Source of the DNA: Paramecium octaurelia
Lineage: Eukaryota > Ciliophora > Oligohymenophorea > Peniculida > Parameciidae
Reading direction: 5' to 3'
Assembly (NCBI GenBank): GCA_905182995.1
Contig: CAJJDP010000007.1
Span: forward strand, 61,365 to 116,036
Length of the DNA: 54,672 nt
The notes under the pieces were generated by a model. It was not told the origin of the DNA and did not search any database. It saw only the letters and a list, made by a program, of their open reading frames with translations. Numbering within the stretch: position 1 is the stretch's first letter; the number at the start of each line of letters is the position of its first letter. The position numbers were made by a program, and so were the translations under genes. Shown here in pieces: positions 24,635 through 35,449 of this stretch.

Positions 24635-24991
24635 ATGAGCAATTAAGAAATGACCTAAAAAAAAATAGAATGTACAGATTTAGAATAATAATAATAATAT
24701 TTTTTAAATGATTTTCATCAAACATTAAATGTGAAATTCGAAACCACTATAAATTTAAGCAATTTTAGATATAGGCTTTATATCTATAGCAAATTATTCC
24801 TTTTGAATTATTCATAAGACTATCTGGTTCTTGATTTTCACTTTGATAAATGGTTTTAAATAAGATCATATGAGTAAGATAAATTTAAATAAGGATCAGT
24901 TGATTTAATATTCAAAGATGAAAAACAATGGACATATCCTGATAAAATTAAAATTCACTACATTAAATTTTCAACTATCTACTCATTTTGA
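24635..24991 (+). CDS. Hypothetical protein, 118 residues
   Basis: An open code-6 frame from ATG 24635 to TGA 24989-24991; a second in-frame ATG lies at 24650. It contains four consecutive Gln near residues 18-21. The rest is rich in aromatic residues (Tyr, Phe) and charges, for example Phe-His-Phe-Asp-Lys-Trp-Phe near residue 75. No signal peptide, Cys pattern or known motif. It could be a fragment of a larger decayed gene, since neighbours on both sides are remnants. Confidence 0.35.
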
Positions 24992-25053
24992 TATTAATAG
25001 AAACTATATCAAGAAATACTATTCTTAGAATTATAATTTGCACGTTCCCAATA

Positions 25054-26351
25054 TTTTGTATCAAAAAAAAAATTCACTTTATTTTTACAATAATCTGAGG
25101 CTTATTTTTTCTATATTTAGTCCTTAAATCTGAAAAGGTAATCTTAATAAGATATCAACTTTAATACTTTAAAAACGATGTTAAAATTTAAAAGTTTAAA
25201 TCAAAAGATAATATTTATATGTATTTCATGATCTATATTTATTATGATTTGCCACCATGAGTTTTTAAATAATCTCCGTCATCACTTATGGTTACAAATA
25301 ACATAGTCGTTCCAAAATGAATAGATTATTCAGTTAATAAGTCTCCATTTTATTTCTCCTAAATCAAATTGACATATTCGCCATTCTTACTCGCAAGGAT
25401 GGATTTTAATTGATAAGTTATTAAGGAAAAAAGTCCAACCATCTAATCCACACTTTACAGATATCTCTTTAGTGATGTTAAATTAACTATTCAGCTCAAA
25501 AATAGAGATCAATTGTTACTATTCATTAAAAAACGTTTACTGATTTTATGTTGCTTCATCTGTCAATATTTCTTTCTTTTTTAAGGCCCTGATTTAAAGT
25601 AATACACTTATAAGGGTTGAACTACTGACAGTTAAAACTAAAACCTCTTAAATATAATAAAATGAACATTTAATAATTATTGTATATAATTAATGAACTT
25701 ATTAGTTTTCAAAATGGACCTGGGATTATTCTCCTTTGGAAGTTACTGTATTGTATATATATAGAATATCTTTTCAGTTTTCATCTTCTAAATTATTTGG
25801 GATTTCTAAAATGCATAATCATAAAACTCTAACGCTTCTTGAAAACTTTTTAAGTTTCTTTCTTTTTTACAATGGTTGATATCTATAAAGTCATTGCTTG
25901 AGATAAATAATTTTAATACCTTTTCCATCGAAATAATCAGACTTTTCAGGATTATACTAAATTGCATATCAAAAAACTCTAATACATCTTCAAATCTTTT
26001 TAAATTGCTTATATATTTTTAAACAACTACATATTTGTAAAGTATTTCCTTAAAGAGTAGGAATCAAAGTAATACCTTTTCTATAGAAATAATCTGACTA
26101 TTTACGATCATCTCAATTGCATAATCATAATTTTATTATTCTATTCCGTTTCTACAAATATTTTATATATTTTTAATAAATTATCTAACAATCTAATAAT
26201 TTCATTTCTTACAATTAGAAATATGTAATACCTTTATTTGAATTTTATTTTATAAATTATTCCTTAATTTCATAGTCATAAAACCTTAGGATTTCCTCAA
26301 TATTACTCAAAAATTAAAGTATTTTTGTGCGATATTTTAGGAATTATTAAG
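25054..26351. repeat. 1298-bp direct repeat, copy 1 (left of single N)
   Basis: Positions 25054-26351 reappear at 26353-27650 with an offset of 1299; no difference was seen by eye. The copies are separated only by the N at 26352. This is the signature of two overlapping contig ends placed side by side rather than merged, so the locus probably exists once. The block holds a minus-strand TPR remnant. Confidence 0.9.
25730..26340 (-). pseudogene. Degenerate TPR gene remnant (repeated at about 27029-27639)
   Basis: On the minus strand several units end in Lys-Gly followed by a short GT..AG segment of about 23 nt and then a unit with Glu-x-Leu-Glu-Phe-Tyr-Asp-Tyr-Ala. This is the same exon/intron style as the intact TPR genes at 1640 and 9050. 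Between the units the frame is lost repeatedly and TGA codons intervene. No start or end can be set. The duplicate across the N junction repeats it exactly. Confidence 0.45.
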
Positions 26352-26352
26352 N
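26352..26352. other. Single undetermined base at an assembly junction
   Basis: The N sits exactly between the two 1298-bp copies, marking a contig join. Confidence 0.95.
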
Positions 26353-27650
26353 TTTTGTATCAAAAAAAAAATTCACTTTATTTTTACAATAATCTGAGGC
26401 TTATTTTTTCTATATTTAGTCCTTAAATCTGAAAAGGTAATCTTAATAAGATATCAACTTTAATACTTTAAAAACGATGTTAAAATTTAAAAGTTTAAAT
26501 CAAAAGATAATATTTATATGTATTTCATGATCTATATTTATTATGATTTGCCACCATGAGTTTTTAAATAATCTCCGTCATCACTTATGGTTACAAATAA
26601 CATAGTCGTTCCAAAATGAATAGATTATTCAGTTAATAAGTCTCCATTTTATTTCTCCTAAATCAAATTGACATATTCGCCATTCTTACTCGCAAGGATG
26701 GATTTTAATTGATAAGTTATTAAGGAAAAAAGTCCAACCATCTAATCCACACTTTACAGATATCTCTTTAGTGATGTTAAATTAACTATTCAGCTCAAAA
26801 ATAGAGATCAATTGTTACTATTCATTAAAAAACGTTTACTGATTTTATGTTGCTTCATCTGTCAATATTTCTTTCTTTTTTAAGGCCCTGATTTAAAGTA
26901 ATACACTTATAAGGGTTGAACTACTGACAGTTAAAACTAAAACCTCTTAAATATAATAAAATGAACATTTAATAATTATTGTATATAATTAATGAACTTA
27001 TTAGTTTTCAAAATGGACCTGGGATTATTCTCCTTTGGAAGTTACTGTATTGTATATATATAGAATATCTTTTCAGTTTTCATCTTCTAAATTATTTGGG
27101 ATTTCTAAAATGCATAATCATAAAACTCTAACGCTTCTTGAAAACTTTTTAAGTTTCTTTCTTTTTTACAATGGTTGATATCTATAAAGTCATTGCTTGA
27201 GATAAATAATTTTAATACCTTTTCCATCGAAATAATCAGACTTTTCAGGATTATACTAAATTGCATATCAAAAAACTCTAATACATCTTCAAATCTTTTT
27301 AAATTGCTTATATATTTTTAAACAACTACATATTTGTAAAGTATTTCCTTAAAGAGTAGGAATCAAAGTAATACCTTTTCTATAGAAATAATCTGACTAT
27401 TTACGATCATCTCAATTGCATAATCATAATTTTATTATTCTATTCCGTTTCTACAAATATTTTATATATTTTTAATAAATTATCTAACAATCTAATAATT
27501 TCATTTCTTACAATTAGAAATATGTAATACCTTTATTTGAATTTTATTTTATAAATTATTCCTTAATTTCATAGTCATAAAACCTTAGGATTTCCTCAAT
27601 ATTACTCAAAAATTAAAGTATTTTTGTGCGATATTTTAGGAATTATTAAG
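26353..27650. repeat. 1298-bp direct repeat, copy 2 (right of single N)
   Basis: Same sequence as 25054-26351 by eye; see that entry. After 27650 the sequence becomes unique again. Confidence 0.9.
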
Positions 27651-27769
27651 TAATTTTGATTCTTTTGGATTTTTTTTATATTAAAATGGCATAAGCTTTA
27701 TTTCAAAATTTTCCATCTTAAAATCTATGTATATTCACCTTCTAAAATAATTTTATTTACTTTAATTAA

Positions 27770-29402
27770 ATGAAAAATAGTTCTTTTTTTGTGGTAAATA
27801 TACTTTATTGTTATGCCAAGCTATAAGATACAGATTAGTACTAAAAGCCTTTAAATAAAATTATTCTGGTTGGATCAAAATTCATTTTTAATTACCTATT
27901 TTGCGAACCAATCTATTACTTTAGATATAAAAAAGAATAAATTGTTTCGAGAAAAAGATGAGTCTACATTAATTTGATAAAATATGTTAAGGATTTTACA
28001 ATTCTAAATTTGATTGGAATTAAAATTTAATCACTCCCTTGTTCACAATTAATTTATAAATATTTATTTAAATTTGAGTCATTAATAATAGAAAATACAC
28101 AATTTTTCAAAAATTTTTTCAAATTAAATGAAATTAAGTATAAGGTTTATATCTTTGAATCATATTTATCTCATATAGATCAAATTTAAATAAATAAAGA
28201 CCTTTAGTATAGAATGAATTTCGTGTTTAAAAGGGATAGATAACTCCAAAACTTTTCTCTAATGCATACTTGGAAAGAAATAATAAATTCTTTTAATTAA
28301 GTTAGATTTAGGAAAAAAAAAGATGTATTTTTAGAATTCTTAAAGACAATAAATCTTTAGCAATTTTAATTAGTGTTCATAAGATTCAACCAGACAAGCT
28401 AAACTTGATTTAAATTCCCTAATATGCAGATCAATTGATTATGAATAAATCTTAAAATTTCAAGTAATTAACCATAGTATTTACTCATAATTCAAAATAC
28501 AAAATAAATCATCTAAATTATAGAAAGAATTATCTCGCAAGGAAAAGCAATTGTAAATTATTGAAAGGAATTTCTTTGAGTTTGGAAGTTATTTATTGCG
28601 GCAAATATTTATCTATGAACCTTAATTCATATTAAGTAGCAGTTTCTTGAAATTTAAAATTTCTAAATTTTTGTAAATAAAGTAATTCAAATTTTTCAGG
28701 GACTCATTTATAAATGAGAAAATCAAATGGAGAGGGAATCTAATAGGAAAATTTTATGAAGGCTCTTTCAGCACTAAGTTGGTTAAATTGAATTTTGGCT
28801 CCTAATTTAATAAATCGATGCATAATGTAATATTGAGATACTCCGTAACACTTAACTAAGCAAAATTATTAAATGTATTTTCTTTGTCTAACAAATTCTT
28901 CGCTCTTACCTTTTTATTTAATTAAGAAAAACATTCTTATTCACACTCGATCTAAGCATATTGTTTGTCTCCAAGGATTGAGGATTTCTTTGAAACATTA
29001 ATTTTATTTTATCTTTTAATTCTTTATCAACTCTTGTCGGAAATAAAACAAAACCTTACGAATGTGTTGTTAAAGCTGAAGCCCTATGTAAACTATTCAG
29101 ATTTAAAAATGCTTTTATTCAATTTAATTAATTTAGTTATTTTTATTTGTTATACCACAAAGTTAAGAAGTATTTGTTTTAACACGCTATCCGCATTTAT
29201 TACTCATTTAATTATATAAATGGAATTAGTAGGGGAAAGGCTCATATACTAAAATATTTCTTAAGCTAATATAGAAGTATCATATCTTTAATTAAAATAT
29301 ACTGGATATCAACGTGGTCGATTAATATTTGAACCCATTTATCGAATTGAAAATTATTTATTAATTATAGGTATTAAAAATCTTAATATAGATCCTTAAT
29401 GA
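27770..29402 (+). pseudogene. Unknown multi-part gene, probably broken; hydrophobic C-terminal part
   Basis: From ATG 27770 a code-6 frame runs to TGA 28406-28408 but is interrupted by TGA at 27959-27961. A second frame opens before this and continues to TGA 29400-29402. The two could be joined by a 34-nt GT..AG segment at about 28301-28334, and a further 27-nt GT..AG segment (28673-28699) can be removed or read through in frame. The last part (from about 28965) is hydrophobic, with two likely membrane segments separated by a Lys/Asn-rich loop. I considered a polycystin-like channel because of the order of a soluble stretch followed by such helices, but the similarity is too loose to assign. 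The internal TGA makes a dead or mis-modelled gene likely. Confidence 0.35.
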
Positions 29403-30237
29403 TAAGTTAACTTTAGATGCTTTAAAAGTCAATATGTTAGCTCTGTTAATTTAATTGAATAATTTAATTTTGAAGTTTAATTTATTCTTTAAAAAGGGGT
29501 CTTTATATAAATAATATGATTGTATGCATCGATTATTTTTAAATTTAAATAACTAAACCTTTAATCCTTTCGTTAATGATGGTACCAACTCAAAACAACT
29601 CCAACCTTATTAAATTTAATATATAAGTCTTGTTAACTAAGTTACAATAACTAAAGTGATCTTGATTTGCTAAGATCAAATATCGATGCCAAGCCAGCAG
29701 TTCAATAAAAATAGATAAGTAGTTAGATATATAATTTTTATGAAGTATTGTATTTTATTTATATTGATTGTCCAAAACTCTTATTGATTCAAATAACATA
29801 ATTCTTCTTCAAAACAATAATAATCCTGAGTGGAGTCTTTCCATTATTTTCTTTTTTCAAGAATTGTTTTGAAAAAGTAAACTTAAGACTTAGGGGATTC
29901 ATTTCACATTATGATCCATTTTATTTTGTTGATCCTTTTAAGAAATTAATATATTGTTTTTTTCAATTGTTAATCCTACTAATAAAAAGATTGCTTCATC
30001 GATTATACGCAGTAATGCATATCTTTATTTTAATAATTAATTAATTTACTCATTTTGTAACCTTTCTTAAATTCTTTTGGCCAGAGCTTTTAAAAATAAC
30101 ATTCCTTACTTATAATGCTTGACCCTAATTTTAAACCTAAATATAGTATTAGTTAATTTTAATACAATAACAGCTAAATATTTTGGATGTTTTATAAATC
30201 ATTCCAATTATAGTATATATTAATTTTCTTATATAAT
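29403..30237. other. Intergenic, nothing recognised
   Basis: AT-rich sequence upstream of the large membrane-protein gene. It should contain that gene's promoter, but no motif stands out. Confidence 0.4.
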
Positions 30238-33200
30238 ATGAAAGTTTTATATATTTTAATAGGGTGCTTTATTAACTATTTACATTCAAAGTGCAATGAA
30301 TTATAATCACAACCTTATATTGCTTGTTAATAATTCTCATAAAGTTGTTATATTTTCGAAGGAGATGTTGAAAATTATTACGAACTTCTACATGTGAATT
30401 ATCAAATTGTAGAAGAGTCATTCTACATTCCATATTAGCAAGAGCCAATTTTAATAAGAGTTATCAATTCCTTGAATCAAAAGAAAATACAAGAAAGGTT
30501 AATGTGCTTCTTGTTTGTTAACCTCGAATATTATATCACTTGTATGGGCTTTGATTTAATTTATTATGAGGAATAAACTAATTATAGTGAATTATTTAGA
30601 ATAGATACTAAAATATTAGCTAGTGAACTCTGTGATGAATTGTATACCAATGAAGATGGTAGTTTGAGTTTATTTTGTCTCAGTTCATCTACTCTAAAAT
30701 AATATTCCTTGCATTTCAAAAGGGATGTGACATTAACTTGGGAGCATGATGTGACAAAACAAAGATAGGATGCATGTAAAAAAAAATAGAGTAAGTGGAA
30801 AGAAAATTAACATTTAATATTATTTTATCAATGCTCTAGTTGGAAACTTATGGTAATAGAAAATAATCAAGTTTAAACGATATTAGAAGCTTAAATGAAA
30901 TATTATGACACTTCGATATCAAGCCTCTCTTACATTGATGCTGTGACTGTTTATGAAACTAGTGATACAATTTCTATTATTTATTTGATAGAAAATGATT
31001 TTTATGTGTAATTGTAGCTGAACAAAATTTCAAAGAGTATAATAGATTACTCATTAAAATAACAAAAAAAAAATCGAATTCAAAAAATAGTATAACACAG
31101 ATATTCAAAAATGGTTTTATCCTACTAATCAAATAAAACTGATTCATAACCACTTGAAACCGAAATCATACTTGATCAACTTTATCCTACTAATAATATT
31201 CACTTTTATTAAAATCTTCTTTTCCTTTAGAACTAATTTGAATTAAAAGTGTTAATTAATACTCGAATTAATTAGACATATCAAATTTTTAATACTTCAT
31301 TGTAATTTTTTGATATGACTAATTTATTCTGTTAATATGATTAGACCAAAAAGGTTATATAATTTTATAAATATTAATCGTTGAGTTTTCTTATTAAACC
31401 TAAGTTGAAGTACATATATGTAATTCAAAAAAGGAATTTGTTCATAAGAGATAAAGTTATGGACTGTTTTAGAATTTTATACTAAAATAATACTAAAGTG
31501 TAAACATCCTAATACAATGAGTTGCTAAATATCAAAAATAATTGTTAAGATAAGTACGAAATATTATGGGATTGCTAAACTTAGTCCCTTTAAAATAATA
31601 CTTACAATTTATATAGTAGTGATGGCAATCTTTAGGTAAGTATCATTAATAGTAAAGACTTTAAAAATGATTGTTTATCAAGGCTTTAAAAAATTTATTT
31701 AAAAGAAAAGTTTTAGTTAAGAGAAATAATAAAAGGATACATATGTTTTCAATATGAATCATTTTTTTATATCTATGATTGTGAACTACATTAATTTTCA
31801 GTTTCAATTAACTTAGATTAATATCAAGTACATGAGTCTAACATAGCTATTTATTTTATGAACAGAAATAATAGTAAAGTTTTGAGAGGAGTTGAATTTT
31901 CAAAAGGTTTTATTTAAAACTTCAATATAAAATTCAATGAAGTGATTACAAGCGTGAAGCAATTTTAATAAAGTATATTAATTTATACAAACAGCTCTAA
32001 TATGCCTCTTTTTATATTAATGCAGGCTTAGCAATATACATTAAGCAATTATCTATCAAAAAATCTGTTTTAACCTGGACCTATTCTCTTTTATTTTGAG
32101 TTTGGATTATAAAAGTTTATTCAATATGAAAAGCTTTTAGCCACCCAATATAAAGAAAATTTAGGATATTATCAATTCACTGACTAATTAATTATTTCTA
32201 TTCAAACTAGTTCTACAAGTGAGTGTCACTTTATAGTTGCAATATAAAACTCAACTAGATCTTTAATTCTAAATTATTTTTATGATTAATAATTACATCA
32301 AATTTCAAATTACACTTTTGAGGCTTATTCCTTTTATTATCCTTTTAAGTACAAAATAACTACCAAAAACATAGCAATTTTAATTGAATAAAATAATTTA
32401 CTCTATATTGCCATTTTTTCGTATAATGGATTCATGTTATCATTAAATGAAATTATTGAAACTGATGATTTCTTTTTTTAATTAGAGACATAACACATAT
32501 TGTTTTCCTTGAATAAAGTATGGAGGTATTTATACATTAAAACATATTTTGTGGAATTATATCTAGAAAAACCTCATTAAAAAGTTTTGTTTTCAAACTT
32601 TTCAATAAACTTAAAACAGGATGTTTAACTACAGATTTCGATTGAAAATTAATGCTTTTAGTTACACTCTGTCATGAAATCATCTATAATTGAAATTCTA
32701 GATAATAATAGTTTAAAATTAAATATATCTGAGATTTTTTATGGTCCAATCAGTAATTTGACTCTCTTAAATAATTCAAATATTATTTTGAAGGGACCTT
32801 TTTAATTTAAGTAGACACTTAAAATTTGTAAAGATTAAACCTCAACAATATGTTTGAGAGAATATAAATTTAACAACATATATTTTACAGTATTTGTTAA
32901 GGAAAATTATATTTTTGAAGTAATTGAAAGAAATTCATTATATGATTAATTTGTATTTTGGATAAAATAGTAAAATTATCTTTATATTTCATTCTTAGTT
33001 GATAAATTAATTATTGAATTAATTGAATGTTCCTACAATTAAAGTGGATATTGTAAAATAATCTCAAATTTGGATGATAATTTCAATTATTTTAATTTTG
33101 GAGAAATATTAAGAGTTGGTAATTTATTAAAAATCAATGGTATAAACAATAAAGCTTTTATTGTTATTGATGATATCAATTTTAATATATAATTTTTCCC

Positions 33201-33996
33201 TGGTTTTATAATAGATATCCAATATATTGAAAAATCTAATAATTAATATCTCATCCTATATATTAATGAGGATTCAGAGGATTTAGAATGTTCTATATAC
33301 TCGATCAATTTACATCAGAAATAATAGATATACTCATTTGTAATTAATCAAACACATTATGCAAAATTGAAGTAAAAACTAAGCCTTTTTTAAAGAATGA
33401 AATTAGTCTCTTGTAGATATTCTGGAGATTTGCTTAATGTTAAACTTCTCATTGTGGGTTAATCTTTAGCATAACTATTTTTGTTAAATTTAGATTAATA
33501 GAAGAATTAAATTGAATTCTAATTGTTTCACACGTTTAGAAGTTCGATTGGTATTGAAATTAATGATTTTATGATTGAGTATATAGATGATTCTATTTTG
33601 GTTTTAAAGTAAGCTGAGAGTATTATCTCTCAATTTTATGAATTTGAAGATGAAAGAAAGATTTATGACTATTTTCATAAATCTGCATTTTCAATGAAAA
33701 TACTCAGATTAAATACTACTCATTTAATTTTCTATGACTAATTTTATATATAATTAGGAATAATTGGATATGAGTTAGAATTATAATATTGTGATGAAAA
33801 TGAATAAAATTTTTAATTGCTCGCCTAAAATGAAATATCAGATGAAAAGGTATTAATGTAAATAAAAATTAAAAAAAATTAGTAGCTTATAAATAGTATT
33901 TTAGGAGTTTAAATATCATGCTTTGTTTTCATACTTATATACACAAGAAACATAAAATCTAAATCTAGGAATCGAAACCAAAATAGTCGATTATGA
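30238..33996 (+). CDS. Large single-pass membrane protein of unknown family (1252 residues)
   Basis: One uninterrupted code-6 frame of 3759 nt, ATG 30238 to TGA 33994-33996, with no intron and heavy use of TAA/TAG for Gln. The N-terminus (Met-Lys-Val-Leu-Tyr-Ile-Leu-Ile-Gly-Cys-Phe) looks like a signal peptide. A long ectodomain follows, rich in Tyr, Asn, Ile and Phe, with scattered rather than clustered Cys. A hydrophobic segment of about 20 residues lies roughly 25 residues from the C-terminus (Ile-Ser-Cys-Phe-Val-Phe-Ile-Leu-Ile), followed by a basic tail rich in Arg, Lys and Asn. This suggests a type I membrane protein with its bulk outside the cell or in the secretory lumen. Recurrent beta-like stretches could form propeller blades, but no family motif is visible. 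Function unknown. Confidence 0.85.
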
Positions 33997-35179
33997 GTTA
34001 AATCTGTTTTTGTAAAAAATTTAATAATTATAAAAAAATAAAATGATGTTTCATTTTTAAATTAAAAAATTGAAGGGCTAACATTTTCCATTTCAAATGC
34101 TCTAATTGTTATGGGAAGGTGGCTGAAAAAACTGACCCACCTCTAGATTATTTATTATAAAAGAATTTACCTGCTGAAATTACTTATGGGGCTATACTCT
34201 TAAAAATAAATTATAAAATTTAATAACAACAATAGAGGAATCTCTAAATTTTGATGTTTCTTATTTTCGATTGATTTATATGTATAACCCACATAATTAT
34301 GATTAGTGTATGGAAAACTCTGTACAATTTCTTTTCATTTATAAAATGTCATGATATGTTCTTGCTCCGAGATGATCAGATCTCCTATCTAACTTAAAAG
34401 TAAACAAGTATTTTATAGTGATAAAAATAATTATAATTTTTATCACAATTGATTAACAATCTCAATTTTGTGAATAATACTAGCTATAAATTTCATCTAC
34501 CAGTCTGTTAAAATAAATAGAACAGATTTTTAATATTTTAATAGAGTTAGCTTTTTTGAAAACAAATCTCTATTTATTGATTTCTTCGATTTATGCATTT
34601 TCTAATTTTTCTTGAAGATAGTTTGCAGCAAATGATTTCTATCTTTATCTTTAATTAATAATATTTTGAAAGGGCATCAACTTATCATTAATTCGTTATC
34701 ACATGAATTATTCTGTATTTAAATAGAATTAATTGCTGTTATGTTGTTATTTCAATTACACCCTCATAATTTTATTAAGAAAAATAAATTACTAAAAATC
34801 TTCTGATAATATAATTAGTATTATAGGATTAGATTTACAAGACTTATCAACCCATCTTCTTTTACATCTTTAAGATTTCTACATTTAAAGAAATTTATTC
34901 AATCTCTAATTATTCTTGAGATTCACTCCTTTAGGATATTTATTTATTTTACAAGTTTATTAAAACTAGCTTCATTTTATTCTTTATCAGATCAAATTTA
35001 TATAAGTCATTTTTATCAAATAATTTTTATCAACTATACCATAGTTGTCATTTGTATTCGAAATCATTTATCCTTCTATTAACTAAATGAAATCTTAACT
35101 TTTAGAGCAACGTTAGAATTAATTATTATGATTTTTTCTTTATCCATTACAACATAATTTTCTTTATCAAATAGACTGA
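33997..35179. other. Intergenic or decayed, nothing assignable
   Basis: A short + strand fragment near 34070-34200 contains Cys-Ser-Asn-Cys with following charged residues and may be a zinc-ribbon remnant. Other frames in the same place are equally open, so no gene is called. The rest is AT-rich without motif. Confidence 0.3.
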
Positions 35180-35449
35180 ACAATAATCCTTTATTTATAA
35201 AACCAATCAGATGCTAAACATCAAAAATTTAGAGATGCATGTTATCTCAACCAAAAATAAGCTAATAAAATATTAAAAAACTTAGTTCAATAATGGGATT
35301 AAGTACAAGAGGATATTTATGTTGGGAATCATAGTGAACATTATTATTTAAATGATGGTCTAGATGAAATGGAATTCACTGAGGCTCAGTCAATTCTCAA
35401 AGATTTTGTCTATGAGTATTTTGTATGTTTTTGCGTGAATATCGGAATA
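35180..35449 (+). pseudogene. Fragment with a beta-tubulin-like C-terminal motif
   Basis: An open code-6 frame between TGA 35177-35179 and TGA 35450-35452, with no suitable ATG. Near its end it reads His-Tyr-Tyr-Leu-Asn-Asp-Gly-Leu-Asp-Glu-Met-Glu-Phe-Thr-Glu-Ala, then Ser, Asp, Val and Glu-Tyr at the spacings seen in beta-tubulin. There the corresponding helix H11-H12 region reads Gly-Met-Asp-Glu-Met-Glu-Phe-Thr-Glu-Ala. The 50 or so residues before it are Gln/Lys-rich and do not resemble tubulin, and no N-terminal tubulin motif such as the Gly-rich nucleotide loop was found upstream. It may be a tubulin gene fragment or a chance resemblance in a coiled protein. Confidence 0.3.

Noticed and set aside
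28965..29219. Polycystin-like channel segment
   Set aside because: Hydrophobic helices in a plausible order, but no conserved residue supports the family.
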